Shown here: positions 47,751 through 55,860 of the stretch, piece by piece
Position numbering within the stretch: the first letter of the stretch is position 1
Layout: every line of letters starts with the position of its first letter
Source of the DNA: Thiobacillus sp. 65-29
GTDB taxonomy: Bacteria; Pseudomonadota; Gammaproteobacteria; Burkholderiales; Thiobacillaceae
Length of the DNA stretch: 64,000 nt
Reading direction: 5' to 3'
NCBI GenBank assembly: GCA_001899775.1
Contig: MKWN01000043.1
Span: 19,171-83,170 of the forward strand
Notes under the pieces: generated by a model
The model's input: the letters and a program-made list of their open reading frames with translations, nothing else
Database searches by the model: none
Told to the model about the DNA's origin: nothing
Translations under genes and position numbers: made by a program

Positions 47751-49006
47751 ACGCCATGCGGACTCTGGCGCTGGCGCTGGCGCTGGCTTTTGCCGCGCCG
47801 GCGCACGCCGGTCATCTGCCCGACCCGAAAGCCGCCGAGGCCGCGATGCTGGAATCGGCTACCGTGATGCAGGCACGCGGCGACCTGGCGGCACAAGGTT
47901 TGCGCAGCCAGGGCTTGCAGCATGGCTTCGAGGAGTGGACCGTGGGCGCCGAGCTGGCGCAGCGCCGCATCCAGACCGTGCCGCGCGACAACGAGGGCGA
48001 GTGGGCCGTGAGTGTCGCGCGCGCCGTGCGCCTGCCCGCGCGCGCCGCCGCCGACCGCGCCCTCGCCGGCGCACGCATCGCCTACGCCGAAGCGAATCTT
48101 GGTGAAGCCGTGCATGAAAGCGGCCGGCGGCTGCTGACCCTGTGGTTCGACTGGCTGGCGGAAGCGGGCCAGGCTCCGCTGTGGGAGGAACAGCTCGCCA
48201 CGGCCGCGCGCCAGCTCGAAGTGGTCGAGTCGCGCATCCGTCTCGGCGAGGCGCCGCGCGCCGAGCGCGTCAACGCCGAAGCCGCGCTCGCCCAGGTGCG
48301 TCTGCAACAGCAGCAAGCCGCCACCCGTGCGCAACAGGTGCGTGCGCGTCTGCGGGCCGAATACCCCGCGCTTGCGGTCGCGTTCGACGGCGTGCTGCCC
48401 GCCCCGCAGGCCCCGCAGGGTGACGCGGATGCGTATGCCGACGCCGTGCTCGCGCACAATCACGAACTTGCGCGCGCGCGCCGCCATGCCGACGTTCTGC
48501 AGGCCGAAACGCGCCAGCTGGCGCAACGTCGCGGTGTCGATCCGAGTGTCGGCGTGTTCTACCGCAACGAAGCCGGCGGCGACGAACGCGTGCTGGGATT
48601 GAACCTCGGCCTCACCCTGCCGGGTGCGGCGCGCCGCTTCGAAGAACAGGCGGCCGCGCAGTCGAGCACGACCGCGCAGTTGGCGGCGCAGCGTATCGAA
48701 CAACGCCTGCGCACGGAAGCGCGCGCCGATTTCGAGACGGCCCGCGCACAGGTCGGCAACTGGCAGCGAGCCGACCAGGCGGCGCAGGCGCTGGACGAAG
48801 CCGCCCGCCTCGCGGCACGTGCCTACAGCCTGGGTGAAGGCAGCCTCGACCAGGTCCTGCTGACGCAACGGCTGGCGCTGGAAGGCCGCCTGCAGGCAAG
48901 GCTGGCCCAGGTCGGCGCGCTGGCGGCGGACGCGCGCCTCAAGCTGGATACGCACCAACTCTGGGCACTCGACGTCGCGGTGGAGATGGAGGGGCAACAC
49001 CCCTGA
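47747..49006 (+). CDS. TolC-family outer-membrane channel (CzcC/CusC type)
   Basis: 419 residues. Signal peptide 1-21 (LALALALAFAAPAHA). Two repeated long helical hairpins rich in Ala, Glu, Arg and Gln (ARRLL... LWEEQLATAARQLEVVESRIRLGEAPRAERVNAEA region; FEEQAAAQSSTTAQLAAQRIEQRL region) with a beta-strand insert (VGVFYRNEAGGDERVLGLNLGL). It ends the three-gene pump operon. A lipobox is not seen. Confidence 0.88.
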   Translation: MNAMRTLALALALAFAAPAHAGHLPDPKAAEAAMLESATVMQARGDLAAQGLRSQGLQHGFEEWTVGAELAQRRIQTVPRDNEGEWAVSVARAVRLPARAAADRALAGARIAYAEANLGEAVHESGRRLLTLWFDWLAEAGQAPLWEEQLATAARQLEVVESRIRLGEAPRAERVNAEAALAQVRLQQQQAATRAQQVRARLRAEYPALAVAFDGVLPAPQAPQGDADAYADAVLAHNHELARARRHADVLQAETRQLAQRRGVDPSVGVFYRNEAGGDERVLGLNLGLTLPGAARRFEEQAAAQSSTTAQLAAQRIEQRLRTEARADFETARAQVGNWQRADQAAQALDEAARLAARAYSLGEGSLDQVLLTQRLALEGRLQARLAQVGALAADARLKLDTHQLWALDVAVEMEGQHP

Positions 49007-49018
49007 GGGGGCGCGCCG

Positions 49019-49789
49019 TCAGGGAGAAGTGCTGGCAGGCGCCGGGGCTGGCGCATCGGCATGGGTGGCGGGCGCCTCATTCGCCGGCAGCCGGCTCATG
49101 CGATGCGCTTCGGCCTGCATCGCCGCGAGCTGCTCCGGCTTCAACTGCCACACCAGGCTGTCGCGCGCCTTGGTCGCCGCTTCCACGCCCTGTGCCGCGG
49201 CGAGATTGAACCACAGATAGGCGCGCGGCTTGTCGATCGGTGTACCGATACCGTAGCGATAGAGCTCGCCCAGGCGGTACTGGGCAAGCGGGTGGCCCCG
49301 GCGCGCGGGCTTTTCCATCCAGGCGAACGCCGCCTTGTAATCCTGCACCACGCCGCGTCCCTCGAGCAGCACCAGCCCATAGTGATACTGGCCTTCCGCG
49401 AGACCCGCCTTCGCGGCCTTGGCGAACCACTTCGCCGCCTCGGCATCGTTCTGCGCCACGCCATCACCGGTGGCGTAGCGCATGGCCATCTGTAGTTGCG
49501 CCTCGGCGTCGCCCCGTGCGGCGCGGGCGTGCGGCAACGCCGAAGGTGGCGTGGAAACCGTGGCTGAAGAGCCATGCACGCCCAGCGCGAACCAGGCCGT
49601 GACGCCAACCAGCGCGGCGACGGCCGACACCAGGAGGATGGGTTTGAACGGATTCAGCACCCAGAAGCGGTGCCGGCAGTCGCGGCATCGCAATGGGGTG
49701 TAGAGCAGCATCCGGCGCAGGCCGTCGTGCGCATGCAACGACGCCCCCCGGCTTTCCTTGCTACCGCAGCGCGGACAAACGCGCGACAT
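49019..49789 (-). CDS. membrane-anchored Sel1-repeat protein with zinc ribbon
   Basis: 256 residues starting MSRVCPRCGSKE. A CPRC...CRDC zinc ribbon (about 5-40), one membrane helix (about 46-68), then three to four Sel1-like repeats (AQLQMAMRYATGDGVAQND, AEGQYHYGLVLLEGRGVVQD, LAQYRLGELYRYGIGTP). Sel1 repeats mediate protein contacts. The frame is open upstream but that part lies antisense to the cytochrome gene end. Convergent with the pump operon. Confidence 0.8.
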   Translation of the reverse strand: MSRVCPRCGSKESRGASLHAHDGLRRMLLYTPLRCRDCRHRFWVLNPFKPILLVSAVAALVGVTAWFALGVHGSSATVSTPPSALPHARAARGDAEAQLQMAMRYATGDGVAQNDAEAAKWFAKAAKAGLAEGQYHYGLVLLEGRGVVQDYKAAFAWMEKPARRGHPLAQYRLGELYRYGIGTPIDKPRAYLWFNLAAAQGVEAATKARDSLVWQLKPEQLAAMQAEAHRMSRLPANEAPATHADAPAPAPASTSP

Positions 49790-49832
49790 GCGGGTGCTTG
49801 CGGTTCTGCCTGGCTCCGGCCGCGCGGCGCGC

Positions 49833-50654
49833 TTACAGCTTGCCGCCGGACTCGGTGAACATGTAGCCGACCGCGTTGGCAATGTCCGCTTCGCTCAGGC
49901 TCGGGTTGCCGCCCCGGGCGGGCATGGCGCGGATGCCGTTCATCGCATGGTCATACAGCGTCGGGAAACCCTGCGCGATGCGGGCGTCCCAGGCCGCGTG
50001 GTCGCCCGGCTTGGGTGCTCCGGCCGCGCCCGATGCGTGGCACATCGAGCAGACGTTCTGGTAGACCTTCTTGCCTTGTGCCAGGTCCGGCGTCGGCACG
50101 CTTGCCGCGGCCGGCGCCGCGGCTTCTGCGGCTGCGGGAGCCGCGGCTTCCGGTGCCTTGAAATCGGCACCCGCCGAGTTCGCCATGTAGGCGACCGCGC
50201 GCGCGACCTCGCCATCCTTCAGGTCGGCGATGCCGCCGCGCGGCGGCATTGTGCCGTTCTTGCCGGTAAAACCCTCGATCGCGTGCTTCAGCAGCGTGTC
50301 GAAACCCTGGGCGATGCGCGGACCCCAGTCCCCCTTGTTCTCGAAGCGCGGCGCCCCCATCGCGCCGGTGCCGTGACAGGCCACGCAGGCCGCCCCGTAG
50401 ACGTCCTGGCCGGATTTCTCCGCCACCACCACGGTGGGATCGACTGCATCCAGCGTCGCGAACGGCTTGATCCGCTCGACCGCCGCCTTTTGCGCGTCCT
50501 CGCTCGAGGCGTCGGGCTTGTGGCCGTGCTGGATGTCGAGCACCAGCATGACGATCAGCACGATCGCGAGCAGCGGGGCGAACAGCCCGGCGACGATGGA
50601 AACGATGACTTCCTGCGGGGTCGTCCGGGTCATCTGGGCGTGCGAATCGGCCAT
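49833..50654 (-). CDS. diheme cytochrome c5-like membrane protein
   Basis: 273 residues starting MADSHAQMTRTTPQ. One N-terminal membrane anchor (about 16-40) and two class I heme domains: CVACH at 90-94 and CSMCH at 202-206, each followed by a Met ligand segment (TMPPRGG and AMPARGG). An Ala/Pro/Glu linker joins them. Likely a periplasmic electron carrier to a terminal oxidase or denitrification enzyme. Upstream in-frame codons read the complement of tRNA-Arg and are not used. Confidence 0.9.
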   Translation of the reverse strand: MADSHAQMTRTTPQEVIVSIVAGLFAPLLAIVLIVMLVLDIQHGHKPDASSEDAQKAAVERIKPFATLDAVDPTVVVAEKSGQDVYGAACVACHGTGAMGAPRFENKGDWGPRIAQGFDTLLKHAIEGFTGKNGTMPPRGGIADLKDGEVARAVAYMANSAGADFKAPEAAAPAAAEAAAPAAASVPTPDLAQGKKVYQNVCSMCHASGAAGAPKPGDHAAWDARIAQGFPTLYDHAMNGIRAMPARGGNPSLSEADIANAVGYMFTESGGKL

Positions 50655-50776
50655 GGTGGGTTGTCCTTGGAATCGATCAAAACCCCGGATTATAAGGAAA
50701 GCGCTGCAAGCAGGAAAGGCCGGACCCGGCGCCGATGGACGCGTCATCGCAAACCCGTTATGCTTCGCCGCTCTTG

Positions 50777-50853
50777 GCGCCCGTAGCTCAGCTGGATAGA
50801 GTACTGCCCTCCGAAGGCAGGGGTCGTGCGTTCGAATCGCGCCGGGCGCGCCA
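50777..50853 (+). tRNA. tRNA-Arg (anticodon CCG)
   Basis: 77 bases with encoded CCA. Acceptor stem GCGCCCG/CGGGCGC, D arm TAGCTCAGCTGGATAGAGTA, anticodon stem-loop CTGCC CTCCGAA GGCAG with anticodon CCG, T arm TCGTGCGTTCGAATCGC-type. It reads the CGG codon. DNA just downstream carries remnants of horizontally acquired genes. Confidence 0.97.
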
Positions 50854-50996
50854 TATATCAAGGGGTTTGGCCTTGCGGGTCAGGCCCATCCTCGTCTGTG
50901 CCCATCCCGTGCCCAATCTGTGCCTTGTTCGTGTCTACCTCATGTGCGGCACAGATGCGTGTCGCGTTTTTTGACGAGTGCTTCCCATGCCTGGCC

Positions 50997-51146
50997 TCAG
51001 GATTTGTCGCCGTTCGCGACGTATTCAAAAAGATCTCCCACCCCGCACCCAAACAATCGGCATAGCTGATCGATAGTTTCCAAGTCGATGCGGGTCGCGG
51101 CCTCGTTGCAGATGACTAACAGTGGCGATTTACTAGCCCCACCCAT
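50997..51146 (-). pseudogene. truncated XRE/Cro-CI-type regulator
   Basis: A short frame of 49 codons (ATG at 51144-51146) ends RIDLETIDQLCRLFGCGVGDLFEYVANG, which matches the second half of small HTH regulators (pattern IDFETLEALCRALDCQPGDLLEY). The first helices with the recognition helix are missing, so it cannot bind DNA as usual. It lies between tRNA-Arg and the toxin-antitoxin genes, within the 336-base stretch 50854-51189, and is probably left from an integrated element. Confidence 0.6.
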
Positions 51147-51154
51147 TGCGCTAC

Positions 51155-51169
51155 TATGTGACCAACATA
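51155..51169. promoter_or_regulatory. palindromic operator candidate of the toxin-antitoxin pair
   Basis: TATGT GACCA ACATA is an inverted repeat with perfect 5-base arms, 21 bases before the antitoxin ATG. Type II antitoxins usually repress their own promoter through such a site. It also lies just upstream of the XRE remnant on the other strand. Confidence 0.45.
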
Positions 51170-51177
51170 ATGACTAA

Positions 51178-51422
<245 letters not shown>

Positions 51423-51423
<1 letters not shown>

Positions 51424-51857
51424 TGCTCTACTTCGATACCAGCTTTCTGGCTCCCCTTATCCTCGAAGAAACCTCCAGCGCGAAAATCGAGGCCTTTTTC
51501 GCCAAGCTCCCGGTGGGCGAGCTGTACGTTAGCCACTGGACCCGCGTCGAGTTCGCCAGCCTCATCGCGCGTGAGGTCAGGATGGGCGGTCTCGCGGAGT
51601 CTGACGCGCTGCTGGCCATTGCCCAGTTCGACGAACTGGTGACCGACTCTTTCCAAGTGGTAGCCCCCGGTGTCGCGGACTACGAACTCGCCAAGGAATA
51701 CATCCAGCACTTCGCCACCAAGCTGCGGGCAGGCGATGCGCTGTACTTGGCTATCGCCAGCAATAACGGCGCGAAGATGTTGTACACCCTGGACGAAGGC
51801 CTCTTGAGCGCAGCCAAGCTGATGAAGGTTCACGCCAGCCGAGGCATCAAGACCTAA
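51423..51857 (+). CDS. type II toxin, PIN-domain ribonuclease (VapC-like)
   Basis: 144 residues from ATG 51423 (a TTG one codon earlier is less likely). PIN acidic residues are in place: MLYFDTSFL, WTRVEFASL, RAGDALYLA and YTLDEGLL. VapC toxins cleave tRNA or rRNA and are held inactive by the antitoxin. The pair next to a tRNA gene suggests gain by transfer. Confidence 0.92.
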
Positions 51858-52002
51858 GGCCCTGTTACCACCGTGAACCAACAAGAAAACAAAAACGCTG
51901 CCTTGGGAGACTGACCTTCCCTCGATTTTTCGTCTTCCAACAGGCGGGATTCATGCTACCTGTTTTTCCGTCGGTTGAGCCGTGCGCGTACGCAGCAAGT
52001 TA

Positions 52003-52016
52003 ATGATTTAAATCAA
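52003..52016. promoter_or_regulatory. FNR/Anr-like palindrome upstream of the DUF971 gene
   Basis: ATGATTTAAATCAA matches the FNR-type TTGAT-N4-ATCAA site at nine of ten positions and is flanked by TTAA repeats. TAGTAT at 52043-52048 could be the -10, putting the site near -45, close to class II activation. It is the only notable signal I see in the 304-base gap 51858-52161. Confidence 0.4.
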
Positions 52017-52161
52017 TTAATGACGTCCTGGCCGGTTTTGAATAGTATGCGACAGGTAGACCGGTCTGGACTCCGAAGGTTGTCCCTGATCCGTTCGGGT
52101 TTTTGCCTGCCCGGTGATGGTTTAGACTTGGGGCTCGTCATTTTCGCAAAAAGGTGCCCGC

Positions 52162-52560
52162 ATGGCCCTGCCCGTTCCCACTGAAATCAAGCTGCACCAG
52201 GCTTCGCGCAAGATGGAAATCGCGTTTGCCGACGGGGCGCGATTCGAACTGCCTTTCGAATTTCTGCGTGTGTACTCGCCTTCAGCCGAGGTGCGCGGTC
52301 ACGGCCCGGGGCAGGAAACGCTGCAGGTCGGCAAGCGCGAGGTGGACATCAGCGCCGCCGAGCCGGTCGGCCACTACGCGATCAATCTTTTCTTCTCCGA
52401 CGGCCACGACAGCGGCATCTACTCCTGGGAATACCTGTACGAGCTCGGCGCGAACCAGGAGGCGATGTGGGCGGAGTATCTGCGCCGCATGGAGGCCGCC
52501 GGCGCCTCGCGCGAGCCGGGCATCGCCAAGGTGTTCGAGCGCCAGGTCAAGCCGGGGTAA
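52162..52560 (+). CDS. DUF971 (gamma-butyrobetaine hydroxylase N-terminal-like) protein
   Basis: 132 residues. It shows IKLHQASRKMEIAFADGARFELPFEFLRVYSPSAEV-type N-terminus, followed by VGHYAINLFFSDGHDSGIYSWEYLYELG, the signature of the stand-alone GBBH-like_N/DUF971 family. In plant and animal relatives the domain binds zinc or Fe-S-linked partners; in proteobacteria the role is unclear, often near ubiquinone genes. Confidence 0.88.
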   Translation: MALPVPTEIKLHQASRKMEIAFADGARFELPFEFLRVYSPSAEVRGHGPGQETLQVGKREVDISAAEPVGHYAINLFFSDGHDSGIYSWEYLYELGANQEAMWAEYLRRMEAAGASREPGIAKVFERQVKPG

Positions 52561-52580
52561 ACGCAGCGCATACACGGCGC

Positions 52581-53462
52581 ATGGGCGAGTTGCTCGACGG
52601 CGTGTGCGCGGCCATTGGCGCTGCAACCGGGATGCCCTTCCACGCGCGCGATGCGCGCACGGCGCACGGCGGCGACATCAGCGCGGCGAGCGTCATCAGC
52701 GACGGCACGCGCCGTTATTTCCTCAAGACCCAGCCGGTGCACCGGCGCGACATGTTCGCAGCGGAGGCCGCGGGGCTTGCCGAGCTTGCCGCCGCCGGCG
52801 CGGTACGCGTGCCACAGCCGGTGTGTCATGGCGTTGCCGGCGGCCAGGCTTTTCTTGTACTGGAGGCGCTGTCGCTGGGCGGGTGCGGTGACGCGGCGCA
52901 ACTCGGCCACCAGCTTGCGCAGTTGCACCGGGTCAGCGCGGCGCACTTCGGCTGGCAGCGCGACAACTGGATCGGTGCGACGCCGCAGCAGAACGGCTGG
53001 ATGGACGACTGGGTCGTGTTCTGGCGCGAGCGTCGGCTCGGCTTCCAGTTGCGTCTGGCGCAGGACAACGGTCATGGCGGCGCCCTGCAGCGCGACGGCG
53101 CCGCGCTGCTCGAACGGCTCGATGGCCTGTTCGCCGGCTACCGTCCGTCCCCCAGCCTGCTGCATGGCGACCTGTGGGGCGGCAATCACGGCTATCTCGA
53201 CGACGGCACGCCAGTGATCTTCGACCCCGCCGTGTATTTCGGCGACCGCGAATGCGATCTGGCGATGACCGAGCTGTTCGGCGGTTTTGCCGCCGCCTTC
53301 CATGCCGCGTATCGTGAGGCCTGGCCGCTCGACCCGGGGTATCGTGTGCGGCGCACGCTCTACAATCTGTATCACGTGCTCAACCATGCCAACATGTTCG
53401 GCGGCGGCTACGCCGGGCAGGCCCAGGGCATGACGCGCGAGCTGCTTGCGGAGCTGGGTTGA
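52581..53462 (+). CDS. fructosamine-3-kinase family protein
   Basis: 293 residues. Aminoglycoside-kinase-like fold: YFLKTQPVHRRDMFAAEAAGL (ATP Lys), HGDLWGGNHGYL catalytic loop and IFDPAVYFGDRECDLAMTELFGGF (metal Asp). Such enzymes phosphorylate ketoamine (Amadori) adducts so that the protein can be deglycated. It starts 20 bases after the DUF971 stop. Confidence 0.93.
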   Translation: MGELLDGVCAAIGAATGMPFHARDARTAHGGDISAASVISDGTRRYFLKTQPVHRRDMFAAEAAGLAELAAAGAVRVPQPVCHGVAGGQAFLVLEALSLGGCGDAAQLGHQLAQLHRVSAAHFGWQRDNWIGATPQQNGWMDDWVVFWRERRLGFQLRLAQDNGHGGALQRDGAALLERLDGLFAGYRPSPSLLHGDLWGGNHGYLDDGTPVIFDPAVYFGDRECDLAMTELFGGFAAAFHAAYREAWPLDPGYRVRRTLYNLYHVLNHANMFGGGYAGQAQGMTRELLAELG

Positions 53463-53485
53463 GCCTTCTGTCTGCCGTGTCCCCC

Positions 53486-53959
53486 ATGCGAACCCTGCTG
53501 ACGCTTCTCCTTGTCGCTCTCCTCGCCGCCTGCGCCACCCTGCCGCCGGGCGCGCAGCCGCCGCGCGTCAGCGTCGCGGATGTCAGCCTGCGCAGCCTGG
53601 GCCTGCTGGAACAGCGTTTCGAGATCGACCTGCGTCTGGTCAATCCCAACGATTTCGACCTGAAAATCGAAGCGCTTGATTTCGAACTCGAGGTGAACGG
53701 CCGCCCCTTTGCCAAGGGCTTGTCGCGGGTGACGATGCTGCTGCCGGCGGGGTCGACAACGCCGATGCGGCTGGATGCGGTGACGCAGTCGAAGGACTGG
53801 CTGGAGCAGATGAAGGCGCTGTCGGCCGACGCACTGAAGGAAGGCGTGCCGTATCGCATCCACGGCCGCGTCAAGACTGATCGTCTGTCGCGCTGGCTGC
53901 CTTTCGAGCATACGGGCGTGTATGGCGGCGCCAAGCGCCCAAAGGGCCAGGCGATCTAG
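53486..53959 (+). CDS. LEA type 2/WHy-domain lipoprotein
   Basis: 157 residues. ATG 53486 gives a lipoprotein signal (RTLLTLLLVALLAAC, lipobox LAAC); an earlier TTG at 53459 overlaps the kinase stop but spoils the signal. The body is one WHy domain (SLRSLGLLEQRFEIDLRLVNPNDFDLKIEALDFELEVNG-type core; NPND motif). Such proteins are linked to desiccation or envelope stress. Confidence 0.85.
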   Translation: MRTLLTLLLVALLAACATLPPGAQPPRVSVADVSLRSLGLLEQRFEIDLRLVNPNDFDLKIEALDFELEVNGRPFAKGLSRVTMLLPAGSTTPMRLDAVTQSKDWLEQMKALSADALKEGVPYRIHGRVKTDRLSRWLPFEHTGVYGGAKRPKGQAI

Positions 53960-54037
53960 CCTTCCACCCATTGCCGGCCGTTCTGGCCCGGCATGTCGGA
54001 CTGAAGTCCGACCTACGGTTCAGACATCAGGGAGCGC

Positions 54038-54094
54038 TTATGCCAGTTCCCGCAAGGTCGGCACGGCGAGGCCGATGATGATGATTTCGCTCAT
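54038..54094 (-). CDS. possible 18-residue microprotein downstream of ybiT
   Basis: ATG 54092-54094, GGAG five bases upstream, product MSEIIIIGLAVPTLRELA, stop TAA. The strong hydrophobic start and good ribosome site are suggestive, but an ORF this short can occur by chance. It could also be the surviving 5' end of a lost gene. Confidence 0.22.
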   Translation of the reverse strand: MSEIIIIGLAVPTLRELA

Positions 54095-54114
54095 GCAGGC
54101 TCCGGGAAAAATCT

Positions 54115-54194
54115 ATCCGCGAAGGACGCGAAGAAAACCCCAGGAACTCATTCGGGTTTGAATTTCTTCGCGTGCCTTCGCGCCCTTCGCGGAT
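54115..54194. repeat. intergenic inverted repeat (CGCGAAG type)
   Basis: ATCCGCGAAGGACGCGAAG (left, from 54115) is complementary to CTTCGCG...CCTTCGCGGAT in the right arm ending at 54194, around a loop of about 26 bases. Elements of this kind are common between genes in betaproteobacteria. It lies between the LEA lipoprotein and ybiT, both of whose genes end here, so it may act as a bidirectional terminator. Confidence 0.7.
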
Positions 54195-54202
54195 GAAAAG
54201 CC

Positions 54203-55795
54203 TTACTCCACACCCTTCGAATGCAGGTACTCGTCGTAGGTGCCCATGTAGAATTCGACACCCTGCGGTGTGATTTCGAGGATGCGCGTGGCGAGGCTGG
54301 AGACGAACTGGCGGTCGTGCGAGACGAAGATCAGGGTGCCCTTGTAGAGTTCGAGCGCGAGGTTGAGCGACTCGATCGACTCCATGTCCATGTGGTTGGT
54401 CGGCTCGTCCATCACCAGCACGTTGTGGCGGCCGAGCATGAGCTTGCCGTAGAGCATGCGCCCCTTCTCGCCGCCGGACAGTACGCGCACGGGTTTCTTC
54501 ACCTCGTCGCCGGAGAACAGCAGACGCCCGAGAATGCCGCGGATCACCTGCTCGTCGTCGCCGGGTTGCGCCCACTGATGCATCCAGTCGGTGAGCGTCA
54601 TGTCGGAGTCGAAGTCGGCGGCGTGGTCCTGCGCGAAGTAGCCGATATTGGCGTTCTCGCTCCAGCGCACCTCGCCGGCCTGCGCGGCGAGCTCGCTCAT
54701 CAGGAGCTTCAGCAGCGTGGTCTTGCCGACGCCGTTGCCGCCGATGACGGCAAGTTTTTCACCGGCTTCCAGCGAAAAGTCGAGTCCTGAGAACAGCGGT
54801 GTGCCGTCATAGCCGAAGCGCAGATTTTCGACTTCGAGCGCGCGCCGGTGCAGGATTTTTTCCGGCTCGAAGCGGATGTAGGGGTTCTGGCGCGAGCTCG
54901 GCTTGAAGTCCTCGATCTTGATCTTGTCGATCATCTTCATGCGGCTGGTCGCCTGGCGTGCCTTCGACTTGTTGGCGGAGAAGCGGCGCACGAATTCCTG
55001 CAGCTCGGCGACCTTCTCCTTGGCGCGCGCGTTGGCGGCGGCCTGGCGCGCCTTCGCTTCGGAAGACGCCAGCATGTAGTCGTCGTAGTTGCCCGGCCAC
55101 ACCTTGATCGTGCCGTAGTCGAGGTCGGCCATGTGGGTGCACACCTGATTGAGAAAATGCCGGTCGTGCGAGATCACGATGATGGTGGCGTCGCTTTCGT
55201 TGAGCACGCCTTCCAGCCAGCGGATGGTGTTGATGTCGAGGTTGTTGGTCGGTTCGTCCAGCAACAGGATGTCCGGATTGGAGAACAGCGCCTGCGCCAG
55301 CAGCACGCGCAGCTTGAAGCCGGGCGCGATCTCGCCCATCGTGCCCTGATGCTGCGCGGTCGGGATGCCGACGCCGAGCAGCAGCTCGCCGGCGCGCGCC
55401 TCGGCATCGTAGCCTCCCATTTCGCCGAATTTCGCCTCCAGTTCCGCGGCGTGCAGGTAATCCTCCTCGGTCGCCTCCGGATTCATGTAGATCGCGTCCT
55501 TCTCCTGCATGACCTGCCACATTTCCGCGTGGCCCTGCATGACCACGTCGAGCACGCGCTGGTCCTCGTAGGCGAACTGGTCCTGGCGCAGCCAGGCCAT
55601 GCGCTCGCCGGGGTCGAGCGAGACGTTGCCGGCGCTCGGCTCGAGCTCGCCGGCGAGGATCTTCATGAAGGTCGACTTGCCCGAGCCGTTAGCGCCGATG
55701 AGGCCGTAGCGGTTGCCGTCGCCGAACTTGACGGAGACGTTCTCGAACAGCGGCTTGGCGCCGAATTGCAGGGTGATGCTGGAAGCGGTGAGCAC
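54203..55795 (-). CDS. ybiT: ABC-F family translation ATPase, YbiT type
   Basis: 530 residues, exactly the length of E. coli YbiT, from a GTG start ([21 protein letters not shown]) with AGGA upstream. Two ABC domains: Walker [10 protein letters not shown] and GGNGVGKTT; signatures in [12 protein letters not shown] and [10 protein letters not shown]; Walker [12 protein letters not shown] and [15 protein letters not shown] proteins bind the ribosomal E site and help stalled or slow translation. TAAAAT at about 55826-55831 could be the -10. Confidence 0.93.
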   Translation of the reverse strand: MLTASSITLQFGAKPLFENVSVKFGDGNRYGLIGANGSGKSTFMKILAGELEPSAGNVSLDPGERMAWLRQDQFAYEDQRVLDVVMQGHAEMWQVMQEKDAIYMNPEATEEDYLHAAELEAKFGEMGGYDAEARAGELLLGVGIPTAQHQGTMGEIAPGFKLRVLLAQALFSNPDILLLDEPTNNLDINTIRWLEGVLNESDATIIVISHDRHFLNQVCTHMADLDYGTIKVWPGNYDDYMLASSEAKARQAAANARAKEKVAELQEFVRRFSANKSKARQATSRMKMIDKIKIEDFKPSSRQNPYIRFEPEKILHRRALEVENLRFGYDGTPLFSGLDFSLEAGEKLAVIGGNGVGKTTLLKLLMSELAAQAGEVRWSENANIGYFAQDHAADFDSDMTLTDWMHQWAQPGDDEQVIRGILGRLLFSGDEVKKPVRVLSGGEKGRMLYGKLMLGRHNVLVMDEPTNHMDMESIESLNLALELYKGTLIFVSHDRQFVSSLATRILEITPQGVEFYMGTYDEYLHSKGVE

Positions 55796-55835
55796 GGCAG
55801 GTTCCTGAATGATGCAGAAAACCTGATATTTTAAC

Positions 55836-55860
55836 ATCCCGCCCCGCCGGGCCGCGGGAT
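55836..55860 (-). terminator. hairpin at the end of the PAS/GGDEF/EAL gene
   Basis: ATCCCGC and GCGGGAT pair around a GC-rich loop, overlapping the stop codon of the signalling gene. On the minus strand it is followed by GTTAAAAT, a weak tail. Confidence 0.4.

Noticed and set aside
50655..50861. N-terminal extension of the cytochrome c frame containing IRTHDP
   Set aside because: It is the complement of the tRNA-Arg gene; the IRTHDP-type peptide is a known artefact of antisense tRNA. ATG 50654 is the sensible start.
50858..51052. 64-codon minus-strand ORF beside tRNA-Arg as an integrase end
   Set aside because: No Arg-His-Arg-Tyr motifs of tyrosine recombinases are visible; only the XRE remnant in another frame has recognisable sequence.
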